From JAIBJN01 sp035461525 (GTDB lineage: Bacteria; Actinomycetota; Thermoleophilia; Gaiellales; Gaiellaceae), in the NCBI GenBank assembly GCA_035461525.1, contig DATHVD010000096.1, positions 32,021-96,020 of the forward strand: 64,000 bases of DNA, written 5' to 3'. The notes under the pieces were generated by a model. It was given only the letters and a program-made list of their open reading frames with translations. It made no database searches and was not told the DNA's origin. Numbering within the stretch: position 1 is the stretch's first letter; every line of letters starts with the position of its first letter. The translations under genes were made by a program, and so were the position numbers. This document shows, piece by piece, positions 32,313 through 41,307 of this stretch.

Positions 32313-33935
32313 GTGCCCGTGCAGCACGCGCTCGCACTCGACTCCGGCCACCTGGTCCTCGGCCGCTACCGCCCGCTCCGGCCGCTGGGCAGCGGCGGCT
32401 CGGGCTCGGTCTGGCTCGCCCGCGACGAGCACGCCGCGCGGGAGGTGGCGCTCAAGGTGGTCGCGCGCGAGGGGAAGGCGGGCCAGCGGGCTGAGCGCGA
32501 GGTCGAGGCCGCGACGCGCCTGCGCCATCCCCGCTGCCTGCGCGCGCTCGCCCTCGCGCGGGACGAGGGGCACGTCTACGTGGCCTACCCCTACGTTCCC
32601 GGGCAGACGCTGCGTGACGCCCTCCGCGCCGGGGCCCTCGACGACGCGAGCGCCCTCGAGACCGCCGCGCAGGTGCTGGAGGCTCTCGGACACGCACACG
32701 GGCAGAAGATCGTCCACCGGGACGTCAAGCCCGCGAACATCATGCTCGAGGAGGGCGACGAGGTGTCCGTGCGCCTGCTCGACTTCGGCCTCGCGCAGAT
32801 CGACCAGGCCGACACGCTCACCGCCGCCGGCGACGTTCCCGGCACGCTGGCGTACATCGCGCCGGAGCGCCTCGCCGGCGAGGAGGCGACGGGCGCCGCC
32901 GACGTCTGGTCGGCGGGCGTCCTCCTCTGGGAGGCGCTGGCCGGGCGGCACCCCTTCTGGTCGGCGTCGCCGCTCGAGACCGCCCGTCGGGTCGAGGAGG
33001 GCGCCCGACCGCTCGCCGAGCTGCGGCCCGACCTGCCGCGCAGCGTCACCCGGACCGTCGACCGCATGCTCGCCGTCGAGCCGCGCAAGCGGCCGTCCGC
33101 GAAGCAGGCGGCCGGCCTCCTCCGGACGGCGGGGCGGGAGCGCCTTGAGCGCCGGCGGGCCGCGACGTCGCCCGCGACGCTCAGGGAGCGGGCGCCGCAC
33201 GCCGCGCTGGCAGCCGTGCTCGCGGCCGGCTCCGCGCTCCTCTTCCCCTTCTTCCCGGCCGGCTGGCCCTTGCTGCTCGGCGCGCTCGCAGCGGGCGCCG
33301 CGGTCGTCTCCCCGCCGGCCGGGCTCGCCGCCGCGCTCGCCGTGCCCGTCCTCCCGCTCGGGAACGTCGCCCTGGGGCTGGCGGCCGTCTACCTCGTCAC
33401 CGCCTCGCTCTGGTTCCTCCTCTTCGCCCGCGACGCGCGCGCGGGGCTGCTCTTCCTCGCCGGACCGCTCCTGGCCCTCGCTCACGCCCTCCCGCTCGTG
33501 GCTATCGTCGCCCTCGCCGCCCGGGGGCCGCTTCGCCGCGGCGCCGTCGCAGGGGCCGCAGGCCTCGCGGCGGTGGCGGTCGCGGCCGCCGCCGGCCGAG
33601 TGCTGCCGCTCACGGGAGAGGCGCCCGCGGAGGCACGCGGCCTCGCGGGCCGGGAACGGCCCGCCGAGGCCGTGGACGCCGTCCTCTCCGTGCTCGCCGC
33701 CCACCCGACCTCGCTCGTCGCGGCCCTCGTCCTCGCGCTCGCAGCTGTCGCGGCGCCGGCCGCGCGTGAGCGCGGGCTCTGGGGCGTCGCCGCCTGGGGC
33801 ACCGCCTTCCTCGCGGCCCTCGTGCTGGGCCCGACGGCCTTCGGAGGGGCCTCCGTCGCAGCCGGCGTCGCGGTCCCGACGGTCTGGGCTGCGACCGGTG
33901 CGCTCGCGTACCCGCTCGCTCGGGTGCGTCGCTAG
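32313..33935 (+). CDS. Ser/Thr protein kinase with polytopic C-terminal membrane domain
   Basis: 540 residues. The N-terminal Hanks kinase is complete: LGSGGSGSVWLAR (Gly-rich loop), VALKVV (ATP Lys), VHRDVKPANIML (catalytic loop), LLDFGLAQ, GTLAYIAPERL and DVWSAGVLLWEAL. From about residue 290 the protein changes to a run of six to eight hydrophobic helices (AALAAVLAAGSALLFPFF, AALAVPVLPLGNVALGLAA and others) with no recognisable ectodomain. It occupies the place of PknA in the actinobacterial fha-pstP-rodA-pbpA-pknAB cluster but is a different design. The start is the first of two GTGs 6 bp apart. Confidence 0.9.
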   Translation: MPVQHALALDSGHLVLGRYRPLRPLGSGGSGSVWLARDEHAAREVALKVVAREGKAGQRAEREVEAATRLRHPRCLRALALARDEGHVYVAYPYVPGQTLRDALRAGALDDASALETAAQVLEALGHAHGQKIVHRDVKPANIMLEEGDEVSVRLLDFGLAQIDQADTLTAAGDVPGTLAYIAPERLAGEEATGAADVWSAGVLLWEALAGRHPFWSASPLETARRVEEGARPLAELRPDLPRSVTRTVDRMLAVEPRKRPSAKQAAGLLRTAGRERLERRRAATSPATLRERAPHAALAAVLAAGSALLFPFFPAGWPLLLGALAAGAAVVSPPAGLAAALAVPVLPLGNVALGLAAVYLVTASLWFLLFARDARAGLLFLAGPLLALAHALPLVAIVALAARGPLRRGAVAGAAGLAAVAVAAAAGRVLPLTGEAPAEARGLAGRERPAEAVDAVLSVLAAHPTSLVAALVLALAAVAAPAARERGLWGVAAWGTAFLAALVLGPTAFGGASVAAGVAVPTVWAATGALAYPLARVRR

Positions 33936-33966
33936 AGTCTCCGGCGGGCACAATGGTGTCCGTCCA

Positions 33967-34746
33967 ATGAGCGTCCTGCGGAGCATCGAGCACCGGATCG
34001 AGTCGATCGTGGAGGGCGTCTTCGGGCGCGCCTTCCGCACGCACGTCCAGCCGGTCGAGCTCGCGCGCAAGCTCGCCAAGGAGATGGACGAGGCGAAGAC
34101 CGTCTCGGTCTCGCGTGTCTACGTGCCGAACGAGTACACGCTCTACCTCTCGCCCGGCGACCGCGACCAGTTCGCCAGCTACGAGGCGTCGCTCCTCACC
34201 GAGCTCGGCGACTACCTCTCCGAGCACGCCCGCCGGGAGGGCTACGCGCTCCTCTCGACGCCGCGCGTCCTCGTCGAGGAGGACGAGGACCTGCACGTCG
34301 GCGAGTTCGGGATCGCGACCCGGATGGTCCAGCCCGAGCGGGCTCCGGCCGAGGCCCCGCCGGGCGTCGCCCACCAGGATGCGCCGGGCGCGACGCGCGT
34401 CTACCGCCCGCCGGCCGCGAGCACGGCTTCCGTCTCCCCGGAGGAGGCCGCCGAGCACGACCTCGCCCGCGCCCCGGCCGCGCTCAGCGGCGGGGGCGAC
34501 CGGCACGAGCTGGGCGAGCTCACCGTCATCGGGCGCTCGCGGGACTGCGACGTCACGCTGGGCGACCCCAACGTCTCCCGCCGGCACGCCGAGGTCCGGC
34601 ACGAGGACGGCGGCTACTGGATCGTCGACCTCGGCTCCACGAACGGCGTCGTCGTCAACGGCAAGCGCGTGGAGCGGACGAGGCTCGAGGCGGACGACTC
34701 GATTCTCCTGGGCACAACCGAGCTCCGCTTCGAGCGGGGCTGGTGA
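33967..34746 (+). CDS. fhaA: FhaA-like protein (DUF3662 + FHA domain)
   Basis: A 259-residue phosphothreonine-binding adaptor. The N-terminal DUF3662 domain (RIESIVEGVFGRAFRTHVQPVE, with VPNEYTLYLSPGDRDQF) is followed by a variable linker. The C-terminal FHA domain has all expected motifs: TVIGRSRDCDVTL, VSRRHAEV and DLGSTNGVVVNG. In mycobacteria FhaA is a PknB partner that influences peptidoglycan synthesis. It starts with ATG 31 bp after the polytopic kinase. CACAAT upstream may be a promoter, but read-through is equally likely. Confidence 0.94.
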   Translation: MSVLRSIEHRIESIVEGVFGRAFRTHVQPVELARKLAKEMDEAKTVSVSRVYVPNEYTLYLSPGDRDQFASYEASLLTELGDYLSEHARREGYALLSTPRVLVEEDEDLHVGEFGIATRMVQPERAPAEAPPGVAHQDAPGATRVYRPPAASTASVSPEEAAEHDLARAPAALSGGGDRHELGELTVIGRSRDCDVTLGDPNVSRRHAEVRHEDGGYWIVDLGSTNGVVVNGKRVERTRLEADDSILLGTTELRFERGW

Positions 34747-34750
34747 TCTT

Positions 34751-35227
34751 CTGACGGTCTCGGTCGAGCCGCTCCTGATCGCGCTGCAGGCGGCGTTCAT
34801 CGTGCTCCTCTACTTCTTCGTCTGGCGCGTAGTCCGCTCGGCGGCACGCGGGCTGCCGACCGTCTCGCAGGAGAGCTTCGTCATGGCCCCGGCCCAGGTC
34901 GCCCAGGCGCACGCGCACGCCGGCGTGGTTCCGGGCCGGCTCGTCGTCACGCGCTCACCGACGATCGCCCCGGGGACGGCGTTCGAGGCGGGCCCGGTGC
35001 CGATGACCTTCGGGCGGGCACCCGACAATGCCGTCGCCCTCGACGGAGACGAGTACGCCTCGAGCCACCACGCCCGCGTCGAGAGCGGCCTCGACGGGAC
35101 GTGGCTCCTCGACCTCGGCTCGACAAACGGAACGTACGTGAACGGGGAGCGGGTCGACGGTCGCCTCCGGCTACACGAGGGGGACGTCGTCCAGATCGGC
35201 GACACGGAGCTCCGGTTCGAGCGATGA
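34751..35227 (+). CDS. fhaB: FhaB-like membrane FHA protein, non-canonical start
   Basis: About 158 residues: an N-terminal membrane helix (LLIALQAAFIVLLYFFVWRVV), a linker, and a C-terminal FHA domain (MTFGRAPDNAVAL, SSHHARV, DLGSTNGTYVNGERV). In mycobacteria FhaB/FipA is a PknA/PstP substrate linked to division. No ATG, GTG or TTG precedes the helix in frame. CTG at 34751 (or the next codon, ACG) is the best candidate start, giving a usual-length N-terminus. The stop overlaps the phosphatase ATG (ATGA). Confidence 0.85.
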   Translation: MTVSVEPLLIALQAAFIVLLYFFVWRVVRSAARGLPTVSQESFVMAPAQVAQAHAHAGVVPGRLVVTRSPTIAPGTAFEAGPVPMTFGRAPDNAVALDGDEYASSHHARVESGLDGTWLLDLGSTNGTYVNGERVDGRLRLHEGDVVQIGDTELRFER

Positions 35228-36450
35228 GGCTCGGGGACAGCGCCGGCAGGACCGACCCGGGGCGCGTGCGGCGCCGCAACGAGGACAGCTTCGTGATCGA
35301 CCCGCCGCTCTTCGCCGTCGCCGACGGGATGGGCGGCGCCCAGGCGGGGGAGGTCGCCTCCCGCCTCGCGGCAGCCGCCTTCCGGGAGTACCACGAGGCC
35401 GACTCCGAGGGACCGGAGGCGCGCGTCCGCGCGATCATCCAGGAGGCGAACAGGAGGATCTACGAGCGGGCGCGGAGCGACTCGGAGGCGTCCGGGATGG
35501 GGACGACGATCACCGCGGCACTCGTCGGCGCCGACGGCGTCACCATCGGCCACGTCGGCGACTCGCGCGCCTACCGCATCCGCGAAGGCCGGCTCGAGCA
35601 GCTCACGGACGACCACTCGCTCGTGGCCGACCTGATGCGCGGCGGCCGCCTGACCCAGGAGGAGGCTGAGGCTCATCCGCAGCGATCGGTGATCACGCGC
35701 GCACTCGGGACCGACCCGGACGTGGACGTGGACACGCTCTCCGTCGAAGCTGCCGCCGGCGATCTGTTCCTCCTCTGCTCCGACGGGCTCACGACGATGG
35801 TTCCCGACGAGGCGATCCTGCGAACGGTCGAGGAGGCGTCGACCCTCGACGACGCAGCGCTCGCGCTCCTGCGTGCGGCGAACAAGGGCGGCGGCGAGGA
35901 CAACATCACGGTCGTCCTCTTCCGCCTCGAGGCCGGCGCGGATGCCGAGGAGACGCTCGTCGCTCCCGGCGCGCGGACGGACGAGGAAGCCGTCGAGGAC
36001 GAGGACACCCTCACCGACCTGAGCCCGGTGGCGACTGCGGTTGCGACGGCGCCCGCCCCGGCGGGAGCCGAGCCCGAGGCGGAGCCGGAGCAGATCCCGG
36101 AGCCCGCCTGGCGGCCGCGGCCGCGCCGCACCGGGCCGCGCTGGGGGCGCCGCATCCTCTGGGCGCTCCTCGCTGTAGGCTTCGTCGCGCTCGTGCTCGG
36201 CGGCGCGCTGTACGGCCTCTCACGAGCCTACTTCGTCGGCGCGGGCGAGGACGGCTACGTCACCGTCTACCAGGGAATCCCCTATGACCTCCGCGACGGC
36301 GTCGGCCTCTACCGTGAGCGCTACGTGAGCCCGGTGCAGGCTTCGCAGCTCTCGGCGGACGAGCGCGCGGAGCTCTTCGGCCACCAGCTCCTCTCCTACG
36401 AGCGGGCGCGCGCCAGTGTGGAGCTCTACGAGGCGGAGGCGCTCCCCTGA
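35224..36450 (+). CDS. pstP: PP2C-family Ser/Thr phosphatase (PstP-like)
   Basis: Manganese-dependent phosphatase that reverses PknB-type phosphorylation. 408 residues. The PP2C core spans about 1-240: RRRNEDSF, VADGMGGAQAGEVAS, GMGTTITAAL, HVGDSRAYRI, LLCSDGLTTM and GGEDNITVVLFRL, supplying all metal-binding Asp residues. An acidic linker follows, then one membrane helix (ILWALLAVGFVALVLGGALYG) and an outside domain of about 75 residues (GYVTVYQGIPYDLRDGVGLY). Gene order fhaA-fhaB-pstP-rodA-pbpA-pknB is conserved in Actinomycetota. Confidence 0.95.
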   Translation: MRLGDSAGRTDPGRVRRRNEDSFVIDPPLFAVADGMGGAQAGEVASRLAAAAFREYHEADSEGPEARVRAIIQEANRRIYERARSDSEASGMGTTITAALVGADGVTIGHVGDSRAYRIREGRLEQLTDDHSLVADLMRGGRLTQEEAEAHPQRSVITRALGTDPDVDVDTLSVEAAAGDLFLLCSDGLTTMVPDEAILRTVEEASTLDDAALALLRAANKGGGEDNITVVLFRLEAGADAEETLVAPGARTDEEAVEDEDTLTDLSPVATAVATAPAPAGAEPEAEPEQIPEPAWRPRPRRTGPRWGRRILWALLAVGFVALVLGGALYGLSRAYFVGAGEDGYVTVYQGIPYDLRDGVGLYRERYVSPVQASQLSADERAELFGHQLLSYERARASVELYEAEALP

Positions 36451-36463
36451 TCGTCCCGGGGCC

Positions 36464-37750
36464 ATGAGCGTCCGCGGCCGCGAGCTCGCGAATCTCGTCC
36501 TCGTCGGCCTCCTGACGGCGGCCGGCTTCGCGGCGGTGTACATGGCCAGGCAGGAGGTCGTCTCGACGGCCTCGCTCTCGTACGCCGCGTTCTTCGTCGG
36601 CCTCTTCGTCGTCGCGCACGTCGTCCTCCGCCTCCGGCTCCCGAACGCCGACCCGTACCTCCTGCCGCTCGGCGGGCTGCTCTGCGCGATCGGCCTCACG
36701 GAGATCTACCGCATCGAGCCCGATCTCGCGTTCCGGCAGGGCTTCTGGGTCGTCATCGGCGTCGCCGCCTTCTCGGCCCTCGTCCTCTTCCTGCGCGACT
36801 ACCGCGCGCTCGACAACGTCAAGTACCTGCTCGGGCTCACGGCCATCGGCCTCCTCGTCCTGCCGGCGCTTCCGTTCATCGGGCGGACGGTGAACGGCGC
36901 CACCCTCTGGGTCGAGCTCGGGCCCGTCTTCTTCCAGCCCGGCGAGATCGCCAAGGTGCTGATCGTCGTCTTCCTCGCCGGCTATCTTCGTGACAACCGG
37001 GAGATGCTCTCGTACGGCACCGGCGCGGGCCGGCTGCCCTCTCCCAAGCACCTCGGGCCGCTCCTCCTCATCTGGGGCGGCGCCATGCTCGTCCTCTTCC
37101 AGACGCGCGACCTCGGCGGCGCGCTCCTCTACTTCGCCATCTTCCTCGTCATGCTCTACACGGCGACCGCGCGCTGGTCGTTCGTGGCCGTCGGCCTGGG
37201 GCTCTTCCTGCTCGGCGCCTACGCGCTCTACCAGGTGATCCCGCACGTGCAGACGCGGGTCGAGGGCTGGATCGACCCCTGGAGCGACCCGGAGGGCACG
37301 ACCTACCAGCTCGCCCAGTCGCTGTACGCGATCTCGAGCGGCGGCATCTTCGGCTCGGGGCTCGGCCGCGGGGTCCTCCTGACGCCCGAGGGGGAGACCT
37401 ATATCCCGTTCCTGGAGACGGACTTCATCTACTCGGCGGTCGCGCACGAGCTGGGGCTCGCGGGCGCTGCGGCGGTCATCCTCCTCTACCTCGTCTTCGC
37501 CTACCGGGGCTTCCGGATCGCCATGCTCGCCGACGACGGCTTCTCGAAGCTCCTCGCCGCCGGCCTCACCGCCGCCGTCGCCATCCAGGCGTTCATCATC
37601 ATCGGCGGCGTCAGCGGCCTGATCCCGCTGACCGGGATCACGCTCCCCTTCGTCTCCTACGGCGGATCGAGCATCGTCGCCAACTTCGTCGTGCTCGCGC
37701 TCCTGCTCATGGTCTCCGATCGGGCGGGGACGGAGAGGAGCGGCACGTGA
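36464..37750 (+). CDS. rodA: FtsW/RodA/SpoVE-family peptidoglycan glycosyltransferase
   Basis: SEDS-family polymerase that extends glycan strands from lipid II and works with the class B PBP encoded next. 428 residues with about 10-12 helices. Typical segments: NGATLWVELGPVFFQPGEIAK, LLIWGGAMLVLFQTRDLGGALL, GSGLGRGVLLTPEGETYIPFLETDFIYS and GLIPLTGITLPFVSYGGSS. Position suggests the RodA-type elongation enzyme of the actinobacterial cluster rather than divisome FtsW. Its TGA overlaps the GTG of the PBP gene. Confidence 0.93.
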   Translation: MSVRGRELANLVLVGLLTAAGFAAVYMARQEVVSTASLSYAAFFVGLFVVAHVVLRLRLPNADPYLLPLGGLLCAIGLTEIYRIEPDLAFRQGFWVVIGVAAFSALVLFLRDYRALDNVKYLLGLTAIGLLVLPALPFIGRTVNGATLWVELGPVFFQPGEIAKVLIVVFLAGYLRDNREMLSYGTGAGRLPSPKHLGPLLLIWGGAMLVLFQTRDLGGALLYFAIFLVMLYTATARWSFVAVGLGLFLLGAYALYQVIPHVQTRVEGWIDPWSDPEGTTYQLAQSLYAISSGGIFGSGLGRGVLLTPEGETYIPFLETDFIYSAVAHELGLAGAAAVILLYLVFAYRGFRIAMLADDGFSKLLAAGLTAAVAIQAFIIIGGVSGLIPLTGITLPFVSYGGSSIVANFVVLALLLMVSDRAGTERSGT

Positions 37751-39228
37751 ACGTCCAGATCCAGCGGCTCTTCTACGTCTTCTGCTTCCTCTTCGCGGCG
37801 CTGATCGCGACCGCGACGTACTGGCTCTGGCGGGCGCCCGAGCTTGAGGCGCGGCAGGGAAACCCGCAGCTCGTCGTCCGCGAGCTCGAGGTGCGGCGGG
37901 GGCTGATCACTGCCTCCGACGGCGAGACGATCCTCGCCCGCAACCGCAAGCGCGAGCTCGAGGACGGGCGGGTCTGGTGGCTCCGCCGCTACCCCGAGGG
38001 GGCGCTCACCGCGCACGCGGTCGGCTACTCGACGATCGCGCGCTCCCGCACCGGGCTCGAGCAGTCCCTGAACGACTACCTGACCGGGTCGAACGCGAAC
38101 CTGACGACGATCATCGACACGACCCTCGATCGCCTGCGCGGGCTCGAGCGACAGGGCAACGACGTCGTCACGACCCTCGACCTGAGCGGGCAGCGCGCCG
38201 CCATGGAAGGCCTCGCGGGCCGCTGCGGGGCGGCCGCGGCGATCGAGCCCGACACCGGGCGCGTCCTCGTCCTCGCCTCGTCGCCGTCGTTCCCGCCGAA
38301 CCTCGTCGAGGGGCGCTTCGGGCAGATCGAGAGGATCCAGGCGCCGTGCGAGCCCCCCTCACCGCTCCTCAACCGCGCGACCGCCGGACGCTTCGTCCCC
38401 GGCTCGACCTTCAAGGTCGTGACGGCGGCGGCCGCCCTCGACACGAACGCCTTCCGGACGGACAGCCAGTTCGACGACCCGGGCTACTGCGAGCTCTACG
38501 GTCAGCGCGTCTTCAACTACTCCGACCAGGGCGCGCCGCGCGGCTACGGGCGCGTGACATTCGAGCAGGCCATGGAGAACTCGATCAACTCGGTCTTCTG
38601 CAACATCGGCAAGGAGCTCGGGGCGGGCGTCATCCTCGACTATGCGGAGCGATTCGGCTTCTACGACCGCCCGCCGATCGAGCTGCCTTCGGACGAGGTG
38701 CTGATCAGCGGCCTCTACCGAAACGGGCGCCTCTTCAAGCCGGGCGACCCCAACCAGGCCGACGCCGGCCGCCTCGCCTTCGGCCAGGAGCGGCTGGTCG
38801 TGACGCCGCTGCAGATGGCGCTCGTCGTCGCCGGCATCGCCAACGACGGCGTCGTCATGGAGCCCACGCTCGTTCAGCGGATCGTCTCCCCGGGCGGCGA
38901 CGTGATCGAGCGGGGCGAGCCGCGCGAGTGGAAGACCGCGATCGAGCCCGGGACGGCAGCCGAGCTGACGGCCATGATGACGCGCGTCGTGGAGTCGGGC
39001 ACCGGTACCGCGGCGCAGATTCCCGGCGTGTCCGTCGCCGGGAAGACGGGTACCGCCGAGACGGGCAGGGCCGGCCGCAACGACGTCTGGTTCATCGCGT
39101 TCGCACCGGCCGACGACCCGCAGGTCGCGGTCGCCGTCGTGCTCGCCGAGCAGTCGGGCACGGGAGGCGCTCTCTCCGCTCCGATCGCGCGCTCGATCAT
39201 GGAAGCCCTACTCGGGAGCAGTCCGTAG
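37747..39228 (+). CDS. pbpA: Class B penicillin-binding protein (PbpA-like)
   Basis: Peptidoglycan transpeptidase partnered with RodA, 493 residues with one N-terminal membrane anchor (LFYVFCFLFAALIATATYWLW). The dimerisation domain (TASDGETILARNRKRELEDG) precedes the transpeptidase domain. The three active-site motifs are present: SxxK in FVPGSTFKVVTAAAAL, SxN in MENSINSVFCNIG, and KTG in VAGKTGTAE. In frame with the PknB cluster and translationally coupled to rodA (GTGA). Confidence 0.95.
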   Translation: MNVQIQRLFYVFCFLFAALIATATYWLWRAPELEARQGNPQLVVRELEVRRGLITASDGETILARNRKRELEDGRVWWLRRYPEGALTAHAVGYSTIARSRTGLEQSLNDYLTGSNANLTTIIDTTLDRLRGLERQGNDVVTTLDLSGQRAAMEGLAGRCGAAAAIEPDTGRVLVLASSPSFPPNLVEGRFGQIERIQAPCEPPSPLLNRATAGRFVPGSTFKVVTAAAALDTNAFRTDSQFDDPGYCELYGQRVFNYSDQGAPRGYGRVTFEQAMENSINSVFCNIGKELGAGVILDYAERFGFYDRPPIELPSDEVLISGLYRNGRLFKPGDPNQADAGRLAFGQERLVVTPLQMALVVAGIANDGVVMEPTLVQRIVSPGGDVIERGEPREWKTAIEPGTAAELTAMMTRVVESGTGTAAQIPGVSVAGKTGTAETGRAGRNDVWFIAFAPADDPQVAVAVVLAEQSGTGGALSAPIARSIMEALLGSSP

Positions 39229-39303
39229 ATGCACGCTCGGCGACTCGGGAGCGTGCGGCGGGCGGCCTCCGCACCCGCACCCCAATCGACGAGCGAGCAT
39301 CTA
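39226..39303 (+). other. Alternative inverted repeats between pbpA and pknB
   Basis: TAGATGC-ac-GCTCG (39226-39239, including the pbpA stop) can pair with CGAGC-ga-GCATCTA (39290-39303). The inner GCACGCTC (39231-39238) can instead pair with GAGCGTGC (39249-39256). The two pairings share bases and exclude each other. There is no T-run. TAGTCT at 39302-39307 could be a -10 for pknB. Confidence 0.45.
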
Positions 39304-39323
39304 GTCTCTGTCGGAGGTCCTCG

Positions 39324-41276
39324 ATGGGCGGCGTCTTCGACACCCTGATCAACACCCTCTTCGACGGCCGCTACCGCATCCTCCGCAAGCTCGGATCGGG
39401 CGGCATGGCCAACGTCTACCTTGCCGAGGACGAGGATCTGGGGCGCCGCGTCGCGATCAAGATCCTCAACGACCGCTACGCCAACGACGACCTCTTCATC
39501 GAGCGCTTCCGCCGCGAGGCGAAGTCCGCGGCCGGCCTCTCGCACCCCAACATCGTCTCCATCTACGACCGCGGGGAGGCCGAGGGGACGTACTACATCG
39601 CCATGGAGGTGATCGAGGGGCGCAGCCTCAAGGAGCTCATCCTCACGCAGGGCGCGCTGCCGGTGGACACCGCGATCGGATTCGCCAAGCAGCTCCTCGA
39701 GGCGCTCCGCTTCGCGCACCGGCACGGGATCATCCACCGTGACATAAAGCCGCACAACGTCCTCGTCTCGGCCGACCAGCGGCTCAAGGCCGACGAGCCG
39801 CGCCTGAAGGTGACCGACTTCGGCATCGCCCGCCACGGCGCCTCGCAGATGACGGAGGCCGGCTCGATCATGGGGACGGCGCAGTACCTCTCGCCGGAGC
39901 AGGCCCGCGGCGCCCCGGTGACCGCGGCGTCCGATCTCTACTCGGCCGGCGTCGTGCTCTACGAGATGCTCACCGGCAAGGTCCCGTTCACGGGCGACTC
40001 GGCGATCGAGATCGCCATGAAGCACGTCAACGAGCTCCCGAAGCCGCCCTCGGCCCTGCGTGCCGAGGTACCCCCGGAGCTGGACAAGGTCGTCCTGCGC
40101 TCGCTCTCGAAGCAACCGGAGGACCGCTACCAGAGCGCCGAGGAGTTCGTCGAGGACCTCGAGCGCGTCGAGGCCGGCCTGCCGATCTCGCACGCCACGG
40201 CGACCGCCGCGACGGCCCTCCTCGCGGTGCCGGCCTCGGGCGAGAGGACGGAGGTGCTCTCGTCCGACGGGCCGACGCGGGTCGTCCCGCCGCCGACGCA
40301 GACGCCGCCCCGCCGCCCGGTCTACCCGCCGGCGATGCCGTACGACGAGCCGCCGCGCAGGCGGCGCCGCTGGCTCCCGTGGCTGCTCGTGCTCCTGCTG
40401 CTCGCGGGCGCGGTGATCGCGGGCTGGTGGGTGTACGACCAGATCCAGGACCAGCTCGACGCATCAGCGCCCGTCGCAGTCCCGAACGTCGTCGGGCTCG
40501 AGCGGGAGCTCGCGGTCGAGCGCATCGAGGCGGCCGAGCTGCAGGCCGAGGTGGACGAGCGTCCCAGCGCGGACGTGGCGCAGGGGATCGTCATCGAGCA
40601 GACGCCGCCGGGGGGCAGCCGGATCTCTCGCGGCGACACGGTCACGATCGTCGTCTCGACGGGGCCGAGGATCGTCGTCGTCCCGAGGGTGGTGGGGCTC
40701 CAGTTCGAGGAAGCGACCGAGGTGCTCGAGGACGCCGGCCTGACGTGGCGGCGGACCGAGGTCTTCTCGGAGCGACCGCCCGGCGTCGTCAACTCGCAGA
40801 ACCCGAGGCCGAACACGGAGGTCGAGGAGGGCACCGAGATCCTCCTGCGCGTCTCCCGCGGCGTCGAGCAGGTGACCGTGCCGAACGTGGTCGGCCAGAC
40901 CCAGGAGAACGCGACCGCCGCGCTCGAGGACGCCGACTTCGAGGTGAGCGTGATCCAGGCGGCGTCGGACACGACCCCCGAGGGGCTCGTCTCGGCGCAG
41001 AGCCCGCCCGCGGGCTCGGAGGCCCCCAGAGGCTCGACGGTGCAGATCACCGTCTCGACCGGTCCCGAGAACGTGACCGTCCCCGATGTCCTCGGCGAGA
41101 CGGAAGGGGATGCGCGTCAGATCCTCAGGGACGCCGGGTTCAGGGTCGTGACGTTCCGGGAGGACGTCACCGACCCGGAGCAGGACGGCCTCGTCATCGA
41201 CCAGGATCCAGTGGGCAACACGCAGGCGCCCAGAGGTTCCGAGGTGGCGATCACGGTCGCCCGCCTTCAACCCTGA
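39324..41276 (+). CDS. pknB: PknB-type Ser/Thr kinase with four PASTA repeats
   Basis: Master growth and cell-wall kinase; PASTA domains outside the cell sense muropeptides or lipid II. 650 residues. The kinase domain carries LGSGGMANVYLAED, VAIKIL, IIHRDIKPHNVLV (Asp near 140), VTDFGIAR and GTAQYLSPEQ. A Pro-rich juxtamembrane linker (VVPPPTQTPPRRPVYPPAMP) precedes one membrane helix at about 350-372. Four PASTA repeats follow, opening with VPNVVGLERE, VPRVVGLQFE, VPNVVGQTQE and VPDVLGETEG. The ATG follows CGGAGG. Likely partners encoded here are FhaA, FhaB, PstP, RodA and PbpA. Confidence 0.97.
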   Translation: MGGVFDTLINTLFDGRYRILRKLGSGGMANVYLAEDEDLGRRVAIKILNDRYANDDLFIERFRREAKSAAGLSHPNIVSIYDRGEAEGTYYIAMEVIEGRSLKELILTQGALPVDTAIGFAKQLLEALRFAHRHGIIHRDIKPHNVLVSADQRLKADEPRLKVTDFGIARHGASQMTEAGSIMGTAQYLSPEQARGAPVTAASDLYSAGVVLYEMLTGKVPFTGDSAIEIAMKHVNELPKPPSALRAEVPPELDKVVLRSLSKQPEDRYQSAEEFVEDLERVEAGLPISHATATAATALLAVPASGERTEVLSSDGPTRVVPPPTQTPPRRPVYPPAMPYDEPPRRRRRWLPWLLVLLLLAGAVIAGWWVYDQIQDQLDASAPVAVPNVVGLERELAVERIEAAELQAEVDERPSADVAQGIVIEQTPPGGSRISRGDTVTIVVSTGPRIVVVPRVVGLQFEEATEVLEDAGLTWRRTEVFSERPPGVVNSQNPRPNTEVEEGTEILLRVSRGVEQVTVPNVVGQTQENATAALEDADFEVSVIQAASDTTPEGLVSAQSPPAGSEAPRGSTVQITVSTGPENVTVPDVLGETEGDARQILRDAGFRVVTFREDVTDPEQDGLVIDQDPVGNTQAPRGSEVAITVARLQP

Positions 41277-41307
41277 GGTCGGGGCGATCGCGCGACTCCG
41301 CGTAGCC

